This document shows positions 42,750 to 53,100 of a DNA stretch of 64,000 nucleotides, in pieces. Position numbers and translations under genes: made by a program. Location: contig DAJPGA010000001.1 in assembly GCA_025992895.1 (NCBI GenBank), positions 1,003,001 to 1,067,000 on the forward strand, read 5' to 3'. Source of the stretch: Veillonellaceae bacterium (GTDB taxonomy: Bacteria; Bacillota; Negativicutes; Veillonellales; Dialisteraceae). The notes beneath the pieces are model-generated. The model saw nothing but the letters and a program-made list of their open reading frames with translations. It ran no database searches and was not told where the DNA came from. Numbering within the stretch: position 1 is the stretch's first letter; each line of letters opens with the position of its first letter.

Positions 42750-42890
42750 TGTAAAAATAGCAAGTGGGGAATTCGGTGAGAATCCGAAACTGTCCCGCAA
42801 CTGTAGGGGGAGCTGATCGATTGCAAGCCTTTCACAAAGGAATTGATGAGCCATGATCCGAGTCAGAGTGCCACACTATTTTATAGACAT
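42750..42890 (+). promoter_or_regulatory. cobalamin riboswitch
   Basis: The conserved core reads GGGGAATTCGGTGAGAATCC, then GAAACTGTCCCGCAACTGTA, and later the B12-box segment GAGTCAGAGTGCCACAC (42860-42876). Between them a stem region (CAAGCCTTTCACAAAGG) corresponds to the peripheral domain. It binds adenosyl- or other cobalamins and normally represses uptake or synthesis genes. Here it is followed by a terminator-type expression platform and then the gene for a Skp-like protein. Confidence 0.92.
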
Positions 42891-42900
42891 GACAACTTAC

Positions 42901-43012
42901 GAGTTATGAGTTCGCATGCATAGAAATAGCCAGGATGGAAAAGTGACTATATTGTTTTAAATTGCTATTTCTATGTTATTTTCTATGTTATTTGCCTCAT
43001 AGCTCTTTTTTT
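42901..43012 (+). terminator. expression platform (terminator) of the cobalamin riboswitch
   Basis: The outer stem GAGTTATGAG/CTCATAGCTC (one G-T pair) encloses a perfect 12-bp inner stem CATAGAAATAGC/GCTATTTCTATG and ends in T7. Control therefore appears to be at the level of transcription termination rather than translation. Confidence 0.8.
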
Positions 43013-43051
43013 ATCTGACAGGGAAAAGTTCATAATTTGAGGAGGAATTTT

Positions 43052-43483
43052 ATGAAAAAGTTTAAGAGATTGCTGTTAGCTGGAGCACTTATGTCTGGAT
43101 TTATTTGTGTTCCGGGAATGTCTGATGCAGCGAATGGATATGTAAATTATCCGGCGGTATTACAGGCGGCGCCACAATTAGTGGAAGCACAGAGGGAAAT
43201 AGTCGAAACGCAGAATTCTCTGCAGAAAGAATTTAATGAAAAATCGCAGAAGATGACCGATGCGGATAAAAGAGCGTTGGCAGATAGATTAAATAAACAG
43301 CTCCAGAGAAAGCAGCAGAATATTGAGAAGAACAAAATTGTTCCCACAATCAACAAAATTCGTTCCGCCATTGCCGCAGCGGCAAAGGAAAACAATATTG
43401 ACTTTGTAGTACAGGAAGGCGCCTGGCTTTATGGCGGGAAAGATCTTACTCCCGAGGTTATTGCACGGGTAAAGGCAAAATAA
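43052..43483 (+). CDS. OmpH/Skp-like periplasmic chaperone
   Basis: The ATG at 43052 with GAGGAGG gives 143 residues. A signal peptide covers residues 1-28 (ending in MSDAA). A long helical hairpin follows (QREIVETQNSLQKEFNEKSQKM, DADKRALADRLNKQLQRKQQNIEK). The C-terminal Skp-type end is FVVQEGAWLYGGKDLTPEVIARVKAK. Skp proteins hold unfolded outer-membrane proteins in the periplasm. It is the first gene behind the cobalamin riboswitch, ahead of a receptor and a giant autotransporter, so a dedicated assembly role is likely. Codon use is more A/T-rich than in the pur genes. Confidence 0.82.
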   Translation: MKKFKRLLLAGALMSGFICVPGMSDAANGYVNYPAVLQAAPQLVEAQREIVETQNSLQKEFNEKSQKMTDADKRALADRLNKQLQRKQQNIEKNKIVPTINKIRSAIAAAAKENNIDFVVQEGAWLYGGKDLTPEVIARVKAK

Positions 43484-43569
43484 TGTTCTTATACAGGATT
43501 CATCCTATTGGGATATGGGAAGACCCGGAATGAACCTGAAAATATATTCATAAGAAAAGGAGAATGATT

Positions 43570-44034
43570 ATGGCAACAAAAACAACAGGGAAAATTGAAG
43601 AGACAGTAGTGCAGAGCAAGGATAAAGCATTCCAGAAATATTTGGATTCCAATAAAATTTCTGGTTTCGGCAAACAGTATGCTGGTGAAAAAGGGGAAGT
43701 TGTTCTTTATAGAAGCAATCTTCAGATCCAGGGAAAACCAATTCCTTTCATGATTGTTCTTGATAACAGTGTATATGCTGTTATTCAATTCCAGGTGGCT
43801 GATGGTATCGTTGCCAAAGAGAAAAAAGACAGAATCTCCTCTTATTTCAATGATTTGAATAACCGGTATAGAATGCTCAAATTTACCTGTGATGAAGCCG
43901 GGAATGTACTCCTCACTGTAAGTATTCCTGCGGGTGCACAGTACTTTGACCCCACATTGGTTATTGCGCTCCTTAATGAGGTTGAAAAACTTCTGAGTGC
44001 TGAATATGAAGATCTTATGAGTGAACTTAAATAA
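43570..44034 (+). CDS. YbjN-like / secretion-chaperone-fold protein
   Basis: The second ATG (43570) is 7 bases from AAGGAG, the first only 1 base, so 43570 is chosen; it gives 154 residues. No signal peptide is seen. The layout (FMIVLDNSVYAVIQFQVADGIV, then RISSYFNDLNNRYRMLKFTCDEAGNVLLTVSIPAG, then helices) matches the YbjN/type III-chaperone-like fold. This is a family inference without a known reaction. It lies 86 bases after the Skp-like gene and before a strong terminator. Confidence 0.6.
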   Translation: MATKTTGKIEETVVQSKDKAFQKYLDSNKISGFGKQYAGEKGEVVLYRSNLQIQGKPIPFMIVLDNSVYAVIQFQVADGIVAKEKKDRISSYFNDLNNRYRMLKFTCDEAGNVLLTVSIPAGAQYFDPTLVIALLNEVEKLLSAEYEDLMSELK

Positions 44035-44079
44035 TAAAGGAGCTGCATTCTGGCATTAAACAGGTTCAAACAATAATAC

Positions 44080-44130
44080 AAATGAACAGATGCGATAAAT
44101 GAACAGATGTGATAAATGAACAGATGTGGG
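44080..44130 (+). repeat. three direct 17-bp repeats
   Basis: The unit AAATGAACAGATGTGAT occurs three times head to tail at 44080-44096, 44097-44113 and 44114-44130, with one change in the first copy and two in the last. It may be a binding-site array or slippage product. Confidence 0.75.
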
Positions 44131-44192
44131 AAAAATCATTAAATAATTTTTGTCAGCAGAATTATCCAAGTCTGTTCTTCTTGTATATGCAT

Positions 44193-44283
44193 GCTTGTGA
44201 AAACAAGTGGGTATTTGGATGAAAATCTTGAGGGAACATGATTATTCTTGAACATACTCCATTTATTTTCACGAGCTTTTTAT
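44193..44283 (+). terminator. long-stem terminator upstream of the TonB-dependent receptor gene
   Basis: GCTTGTGAAAACAAGTGGG.. (44193-44214) pairs with the reverse complement of ..CATTTATTTTCACGAGC (44254-44276) over about 22 bp with few mismatches, followed by TTTTTATT. It separates the Skp/YbjN pair from the receptor and autotransporter and could lower or condition their expression. Confidence 0.7.
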
Positions 44284-44362
44284 TAATAACAATTATGGGT
44301 TTTACTAGGTAAAAACGTAAATGCCCCTGATAGGGAAGCACCGGGGGCAGAGGGAGAAACTC

Positions 44363-47148
44363 ATGAAAAAATATATGTATGGGCTGTTATCTGGACTGGT
44401 GTTATCTTCGTTATCAGCTTATTACACGGTAAGCGCCGCAGAAGTTGGACAAATAGGCCCAGAAAATGTTTATACGTTCGGGACGGTAACGGTAGAAGCA
44501 CCACGACCTAAATGGGAGGATAAGTTATCTCCGGGGACGGTGACAGTCATCGAGCCGGCAAAATATAAAGGGGAACAGAAGACACTTCCGGATTTGTTAA
44601 AAGAAGTGCCTGGCGTTCATGTCCGTGAGGTTAATGGCAAAGGGCAGTATACAACGGTTACGGTTCGCGGATCCACTGCCGCGCAAGTAGGAATTTTTGT
44701 AGACGGAGTACTTTCTAATTTAGGTGGGGATTCAGCAGTAGATATCTCCACTATACCAATTAAAAACGTAGAGAGAGTCGAAGTTTACCGTGGTTATATT
44801 CCCAGCAGATTTGGTGGAACTTTTTTATTGGCGGCGTTATTAACATCGTAACGAAAAAGCCAAAAAAACCAGATGTGGTGGCAGAAATTGGAAAGAGCTC
44901 CTATGGAGGAAAAAGTATCTCCGGATCGGTTACCATGCCGCTTGGTTCAGGCAATTTGATGGTATCAGGCGATTATGAATCCAGTGACGGGGACTTCAGG
45001 TATGATAACTACGCTGCAGAACGTGCTATTCCTGATATTGAGCATGATATTGCTATGTTTCAACGATCCGTGGATAACTTTGCAGAAAATAAGATTACTA
45101 CATGGACCAGGTACAACGCTAATAGTTACTATGTGAAACTTGATAAATCCGCTATAGATTACTACAAAACAGCTCCTGCCGAATGGGACAAATTTATTAG
45201 AAGTGATGCTTTAGAAAATAATGTACATGATCAGGCAGTACAAAAGGCGAAAGAATTTGTCGAAGGAAGCGGATTTAGGTTTAGTAATGAAGATTTTGAG
45301 GCTGCAGGACTGAAGGAGCGTTATGCGGCAGTAGGAGTTGACGAAAATTGGCTTCATGACATAGTGACTATTAACTGGGATGGTGACGTCTATGGCTATG
45401 GAGTAACCATTACTGATGAAGATAAAGAAAAAATTGCAGAGCATTATATTAAGCGTAATACGGAGGCAGAAACAGAAACTATTCGGAAAAGAGCAATTAT
45501 AGAGGGCGATCCAAGCTATGCTGCAGATGCAGCTAAAGTAAAAGAGGGAAAGAAAAAATTAAGTGAAGCAGAGCAGAAGGCGCGATGGCGTAAATACAAT
45601 AGCTATGAAAATAGCAGTGCCTTTGTGAAATGGCAAAATAATACATGGATGGTAAAAGGTGCCTGGAACCATATTGACAGGTATCTTCCTGACAGTCTTT
45701 GGGGCGGAGACGCCAATTCAGCTGTTGTCCATTATAATACCGATCTTTATGACACGATGTATTTCGATGCTCGTCATCAGAAATTGACAAACTCAGAACT
45801 TCTCGTACAAAACAGACATGATAATGGAAATCTGGAATGGGGATGGATGGCAGACTACACGCACCAGAAAAAATCCTATCGTGCGGAAAATATCATGAGA
45901 GACGCTTCTGGCGTGGATTTCGAATTGATGAATATCCCGCTTCGTGAATGGAGCAAATATACTTCGAATAAATATAATTTCCAGATTGATGGGACTTATA
46001 GATTGTCAGAAAACAATATGCTTGATTTTCAGTCAAACTATTCTCACGAACGGCTCCATGTTGATGGTTCTCTGATGGATAAAGTCTTGGGGGACTCGGA
46101 TCTCGCTGGTGTATTGGGACAAACCAGAAACCGATATGATCAGGATATTTTAAATATACAGCTTCAAGATACTATTACCTCAGGAACTTGGCAGTTCACG
46201 CCAAGTATCCGGTACAATCGTTCCTCTATTACAGGTTACAGCGACGGAAAACGTTTTGATGTAAACCAGAAAAGGCGTTATCACTGGATTCACCCTAAAG
46301 ATCAACAAACGGATGACAAAGTAACCTGGCAGATGGGGATAAAGAAAACTATCAATGATAAATTGAAACTTCGGTCCTCCGTGGGTACCTATTTCCGCTT
46401 ATTGAACATGTATGAAATTGCCGGGGACGGTGCGGGAATCTTACCAGCTCCATATGAAAATGGACGAAACACGGCATTCCCCAGACCAGAATATGGTAAA
46501 CAGTTTGATTTCTCGGTCGATTGGGATGGGAATTTACTTCATGCCCGAAATAGTACCACTCTGACCTTTTTCTGGCGTAAGTCTGATCGTATGCTTCAGC
46601 TTGTGCGCTTCGGAAAAGATTACTGGTCTTACTTGAATGACAACCGGGGGAAAGTCCATGGAATTGAATTCCAGTCTACCTTTAATTGGGACAAGGTGGA
46701 GCTGGATGTACGGGCTACGTATACGAAATCCCATCTACAGAGGAAAAATAGTGCGGTCAATTATGATTATTCCGATGTCTGGGCTACATTCCAGCCTGAA
46801 TGGGAAAGTAATGTACGCCTAACCTATTATCCTACTAAGAAATGGGCGGTATTCGGAGAAATGCACTATACAGACGATTACTTTACCAGCAGCAGCAAAG
46901 ATAGTAGAGGCGGTGAATATGCTATTCTTTCAGGACGGCCGGTTAGCTCTTTGACAGTATATAATGCCGGGGTTAAATGGAAGCCATCCGATGATTGGCA
47001 AATTACCGTAGGCTGCAATGATATCTTCAATCATGGTCCGAAGCAAAAAATTAGAAGCCAGATTGCCTTTACTATCCCGGGATATATTAATCCGGAATTT
47101 CCCCATCAGGGAAGGACATATTATGCAACTGTTCGATATCAGTTCTAA
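44363..47148 (+). CDS. TonB-dependent outer-membrane receptor (probable corrinoid receptor), frame broken at 44821-44827
   Basis: From the ATG at 44363 (AGGGAGA upstream) come a signal peptide (ending near SAAEV), a TonB-box-like region and a plug domain (LPDLLKEVPGVHVRE, VTVRGSTAAQVGIFVDGV, VERVEVYRGYIPSRFGGT). The frame then ends at 44851. A -1 shift at T-TTT-TTA (44821-44827) continues directly into IGGVINIVTKKPKKP and the barrel, ending in the aromatic YYATVRYQF; the full product would be about 928 residues. An extracellular loop of roughly 200 charged, helical residues sits early in the barrel. The riboswitch context suggests cobalamin or another corrinoid as ligand. A pseudogene, phase variation, programmed frameshifting or a sequencing error are all possible. 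Confidence 0.82.
44821..44827 (+). other. U-UUU-UUA slippery heptamer at the receptor frame break
   Basis: In the initial frame the codons read ACT TTT TTA, so the heptamer is in the X-XXY-YYZ phase used by -1 frameshift sites. A -1 slip gives ATT GGC GGC GTT, the conserved IGGV of TonB-dependent receptors. A short potential stem CGTTA/TAACG (44835-44839 with 44848-44852) starts 7 bases downstream. Confidence 0.6.
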
Positions 47149-47165
47149 GAAAGGAGACATTGGAA

Positions 47166-50100
47166 ATGAGGGAAGGAACTAAGCGCAATGCACTGATGCT
47201 GACAGCATTGGTTTTGGGAGCACTTGTGGGAGGAAACACTGCTTCTGCTGCCAATCTGGTGGCAGCAATTCCATCTGATTATGCTCATAGTCAGCTGGGG
47301 AGTATTACAGGGTCTAAAGTCACGACCCATGTAGATGCCAAGGCATCCGCAGGAGACCTGACAGGGCTTAATCAAGATCCAGCTCTGTATCCTTTGTGGG
47401 TAAACGGAGAAGGAGACTTGTATCTGCGTCAGTATACATATAGCACTACTGATTTGCTTAATAGCAGGCTGATTAATGGACAGGGAGAATGGGATGATAC
47501 ATCCGCCCCGTCAGGAAAAATTACTGCGGTAGCAAATGCTCATGCAGCTGCAGGATATAACGGATACGTGTATGCAACTGGTTATGACAATGGGAAAATT
47601 GGTGCAGCGACTCTTGAGGGTACTGAATTAAAAGAAAATACGGATAATGTTGTAAACCTGAAGGAAGATATTATTAAGTATACTGCAGATGGCGCAGCAG
47701 CCGGTTATACAGATGCTACAGCAATGCACGGAGAGGGGCTTATTACAACTCTTGATGATGGTTATCTCTATGCGGCTGTTAATGTAAATAAACAGGGAGG
47801 ATATGACGATTACGATAATGGCTATCTTATGCAGTATAAAATTGGCTCTGATGGAAAACTAACATATTCCTCGTATTCACGAATCGGGAAAAATACAGAT
47901 TCTGTGCGAATTAATCAATATAATAATCAATTTGTTTTGAGTGCCATTGGTGGATATCAGAATTTTGGATCCGGTAACGCGGATACTGCAATTACCATCA
48001 ATAAAGTTGCCTCGCCTGGTAAATTAAATCCTACATCTACTGTAATTCGGAAACCGGATTACGTGCCTTACGATTTCAGGGATGTAAAGGTGCTCCCAAA
48101 TGGTACTGTGTATATCCTCACCTATAATATTGGTGATGGTGGCAGTGCCATCAATTCCAAAGTGTATAAAACTACGATGGCCAATTTAACGAATGGGAAC
48201 AAGGAGCAGTGGGAGGAAATCATTAGCGGTTCCCAGGAAGGCTGGTTCGGTAAACTTAACGCAGAATACTACACTAAACGTTTATGGCTGGAAATGGGAA
48301 ATACCTTGTCTGTATATACGGATGGCAGTACAACTCCTGCGTATACTTGGGAAAGCAAAGATTTTTCGACGGATCAGCAGTTCTATCAGTTCAATTCTGT
48401 TGCCATGATTCCTTCAGATCGTATTAATGGAGATTTGGTCCAGCTTACAATGTATAATCCGGAAGGACTTACATCCTCTTCGGAAAGTGCAATGGAAATC
48501 ATTAATCCTGATACCTCTTTGGCAACGCCTACGAGACATATAGAAATTACAGGTGTGGAGGCAAAAGATAAGGGTACCTATGCTTCTGAAACCACTGATT
48601 ACAGCACATATACATTTACAAAAGATGAAGTTGTTGGCGTAGGAATTACCCGGACAGGAGATCTCAAAAATAATATCTCAGCAGATATTTATGCATCTGA
48701 TGGTAATGACATAACGGTAAATGCCGGAGACCATACTCTGACACTTTGGGCAAATAATTATGTCAGCAGTCCGGTCGGTGTTTATGCGGGTAAAGGAAAG
48801 AGCGTCACAATTAATGCAGCACAGACAAATATTGTTACCAGCGGATATGAAAACGGAAATTCATTAACAAATGCTATTTGGAATGATGCTGCAAAAGATG
48901 CTGCAAGCAGCATTACCATTAACGGGGATACCAATATTGCCATGAAAGGCGGATATGGCGGTAATGGTATTGCTATCCAGAAGACAGACCGCTGGGGCGA
49001 GGCTAGTAATGAAACTACGCAAACATCTAAAATTACTCTTAATGGAGATGTTGTTATTGCGGGAGAAAATGAAGATACTTGGGGAATTCCTGCTAATAAG
49101 GAAAATGTTTATTCCCGCTTTAATAATTCCGGTATTCTTACGTCTGTCGATAAGAGTGAAGTAACGGTAACTGGAAACGCGAAATTATCTGTGTATGGCA
49201 ATGGTATTACTACCAATGCAAAAGATAGCAAGGTATCTATTGGTGGTGGTCATATAGTAGTTCCGAAAAACACTAATTATGGATACTATACGTTGGGGGC
49301 TTACCAGGGGACAATTAATGTTAATACAGGTACAACCGGGAATAGCCCGGGAGCAAATACCGTGCAGCTTGATGGGGATATCTTTGCTCTTGATACCGGT
49401 ACCGTCAACGCAGCCCTGACCACGGCAGATTCTTACTTGAATGGTATTGTTGATAATGGTGGCACTGCAAACGTATGGCTTCAAAATGGTGCTGAATGGT
49501 TTAATGCTGCCAACAATACCCGCTACAAGAATGACAACGAGGATGTTGGTGCGGGTGGAAAAAGCCTTGTAACGAAACTGGTTGGCGGCACAAGTGAATC
49601 AACAGCAGGAAATATTTTCCAGAACGACAGCAATCCTCTGACAATCGATAATTACAGCGGGTATGCAAATATTTACTATGCACATACCAGTGACGGTACG
49701 AATGCTTCTGATTATGCAGCCGGCGATACCGTTATAAAAAAGGCAGCATCGGGATCTGCTGTAAATATGATTACTGCCAACAACGGAATTAATATGCAGG
49801 ATACCGATCAGGTGGCTGGTGCATTGAACACACTGGCAGGGAAATTAACATACAGCGGCTTTGGCAACGGTGAAAACAATTTGACAGGGAAAGTCAAGAT
49901 AGCAGATGGCTTAACGGCTTCATCTGCTGCACTGAAAACAGGAGATATTGTTTTCTCTGATGGCACAGGCAAGGGAACCTATGTAAAATCAGATGATAAT
50001 GAAGGCGGTGCTATTACCGAAACAACTACATTGACTAATGATTACACAGCCACTGCTTCGGAAAAGAATGTACAAGGCAGCGGTAGCTCCATGCTCATCT

Positions 50101-53100
50101 CGGCTCTTTATGCTGGCAGCAGTGAAACCGCATCTAAAGAAAAGCCGATGGTAGTTGATATGAATGGACACAACTTAACATTGAATGCACAAGGAGACGG
50201 CGGAGTAGCCAGTGCCATTGTTTTGGGAGCAAATCAGTCTATTCAAATCAAGAACTCAGATTCGAAGAAACAGTTGACCTTGAAGGCAAGCCATCCTGAT
50301 GATACGAGAGCAGTGAACGGCATTTATGTTGGCGGCAATAATTCCAGTCTTACTATTGATAATCCGGTTGTCATTGAAGCATTAAGCAATACCGGGAGAA
50401 GCGGAGTTGTTGGAATTAATGTCCTTGGAGGTGGCAGCGCTGGCAGTGACAGCGCGATTGATGTAATCATTAATGGGCCGCTTACGATTAAAGGAGCTTC
50501 CAGTAAAAATATTAGCGCGCAAACCCCGGCTAATGCAGGCATTAAAACAGTAGCTAATGGAAGTGCCGTAACTGTCAATGGCAGTGTCGATATTGAGCAT
50601 GTCAAAGGAGCAGCACTATACACGGTTGGCGCAGATTCTACGATTTCCGTAGCAGGTGGCTCTATAACGGCTGAAGCTAATCCTGAGCATGATAAAAACT
50701 ATTCTGCTGTCAGAGTAGACAAAGGAACAGTCAATCTGAATATGGAGGAAGGGCAGCCTGGCTCTAATGTTACTAATGTAGTAGGGGATTTCTACCTGAC
50801 AAAAGAATATGGAAAGAAAGTTGTAGAATATTCTGGCGGGGAACTGATAGATTTCGAAAACAGCGGGGTTATTAACGCTGCATTTACCACAGGCGATTCT
50901 TCCTGGACCGGGGCCATGACTTATATTGTTGATAAAGATGATTATGGCAGTGGTGGCTATACAGCACATGATGCAGGTAATTTTAATCTTTGGCTGCAGA
51001 ATGGTGCCATCTGGAATAATGAGGTACAGGGAGGCATTACCCCTGATGAAAGTCAGAGAAATACCTTTAACGGTTCTCATGTTCTGAACTTTACAGGCGG
51101 TACAGAAGGACATGAAGGAAACATCTTCCAGAAGGATGCAAAAACTCTTACTATCGATAATTACAGTGGAAGCACTAATATTTTCTACGCTCATACTGAT
51201 GATGGCACAACGGCTGATGATTATGCAGCTGGCGATACCATTATAAATAAAGCAGCAACAGGTTCTGCTGTAAATATGATTACTGACAGCAGCAATATTA
51301 CTACCACTGATGATGAACAGGTAGCAGCCGTCCTTAACACTTTGGCAGGGAAATTAACATACAGTGCTTTTGCCAGCGGCGAAAAGAATTTGACGGGAAC
51401 GGTAAAGATTGCTGAAGGACTTACCGCTTCGTCTGCTGAAGTTAAGACGGGAGATATTACGTTCCAGGAAAGTAATGGGAAAGGCAGTTATGTAGTTCCT
51501 TCGAAAAGATTAATCTTTAACACCCCAATCACTGGTCAAGATGATATAGATACGGAATATGTCAATGCAGGTGTCCTGAAAAATGATCTGTATACATTCG
51601 ATAAGGACAGTCAGATTTTAATTTCTGAGAGTGCAGCAACAACGAGCATTGGAACGGAAGACGAAAAAAATGTTGTGGGGGGCATTTTAGGTAATGGAAA
51701 TTCAATTAACATTGATGCGAGTGGGCAGGACCTTTCAATTTCTTCTGAAGAGCAACCGTCGGATAGTCAGGGAATTTATGGTGTATATACAAATGACGAC
51801 CTTACTATAACTGCAGATAATCTTAATATAAACACCACATCTACTGCTGATAATAGTGCTGATCGTGGAGTTCTTGTAGAGGATGGTGGTGTTCTTACTG
51901 TTAATGGGAATATGAACATAGCAGTCAATGTTTCAGAAGATAATGAAGAATATATTTATGGTATTAATAGTTATGATTATGATGGGGCTGGTGGTAAAGT
52001 AACTGTTAATGGAAAAGCAAATATAGCAATTGCTAATGCAGCATCGGGTGCTGCCATAAGAACAGAAAATGACGCAAATAATGATAATGTTGTTACTATT
52101 GAATCGGCAAATATTACGGGTCCAACAGATAGTAGCAGTTCATTCTTAGCGATTGAGAATGTTGGCGGCACTATTAATGTAGGGATGAATTCAGATATAA
52201 CAGCAAGTAATGGTAAGGATGTCACAATTACAGGCAATGTTAGCGATATGTATGGTGTTACAAATTTAGGGTTAGGGACAAAAGATTCCTTCTTAAAGGG
52301 AATTATATCCAACCGAGAGGACATGTTCGAGGGCACTGTCAATCTCTATATGAACAACGGTGCCATTTGGATAAATGAATTAAAAAATAATTTTGAGGAT
52401 GATAGCGGCGAAGATTTTGCTGGTAGCCAGGTTACAAATTTCTTTGGCGGGAGCAGTGAATCAACCGCAGGAAATATCTTCCAGGATGACAGCAATCCAC
52501 TGACAATTGATAATTACAGCGGATACGCCAATATTTACTATGCCCATACCAACCATGGGGAAGATGCATCGGATTACTCCGCTGGCGATACTATTATTAA
52601 GAAAGCTAAAACGGGATCGGCAGTTACATTAATTACTGACAACACTGGAATCAGCGTCAATGATGTAGACTCTGTCGCCAAAGTATTGAATTCTTTGGCC
52701 GGAAAACTGACTTATAGCGAATACGCTTCTGGGGTTAAAAATCTGACTGGTACGGTGAAAATTGCAGATGGTCTTACCGCTTCTTCCGCTGAAGTTAAGG
52801 TTGGAAATATCACATTCCAGGACAGTGACGGCAAAGGGACTTATAAATCTAATGGTTCTATAATTCCGGATTCTCAGACCAATTCAACTTTTACCACACC
52901 TATTACTGGCAATTCTGATGCAGATACAGAATATGTCAATGCAGGTGTTCTTAAAAATGACCTGTATACATTTACCAAAGACAGTCAGATTGTAATTGCT
53001 GGAGATTCAGATGTTACAAAGGTGGGTTATTACAAAGCAGTAGGCGGTATTTTAGGCCAGAATTCTAATGTTACCATAGATGCAGCAGGAAAGACTCTTT

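Noticed and set aside
44080..44130. CRISPR array
   Set aside because: The 17-bp units abut without spacers and there are only three; no cas genes are present.
44201..44240. Second cobalamin riboswitch before the receptor
   Set aside because: GTGGGTATTTGGATGAAAATC vaguely recalls a B12 core, but the CCCGC and B12-box segments are missing and the bases form part of the terminator stem.
44875..47148. Barrel half of the receptor as an independent gene starting at 44875
   Set aside because: It would lack a signal peptide and plug, has no ribosome binding site, and joins seamlessly to the upstream half after a -1 shift.
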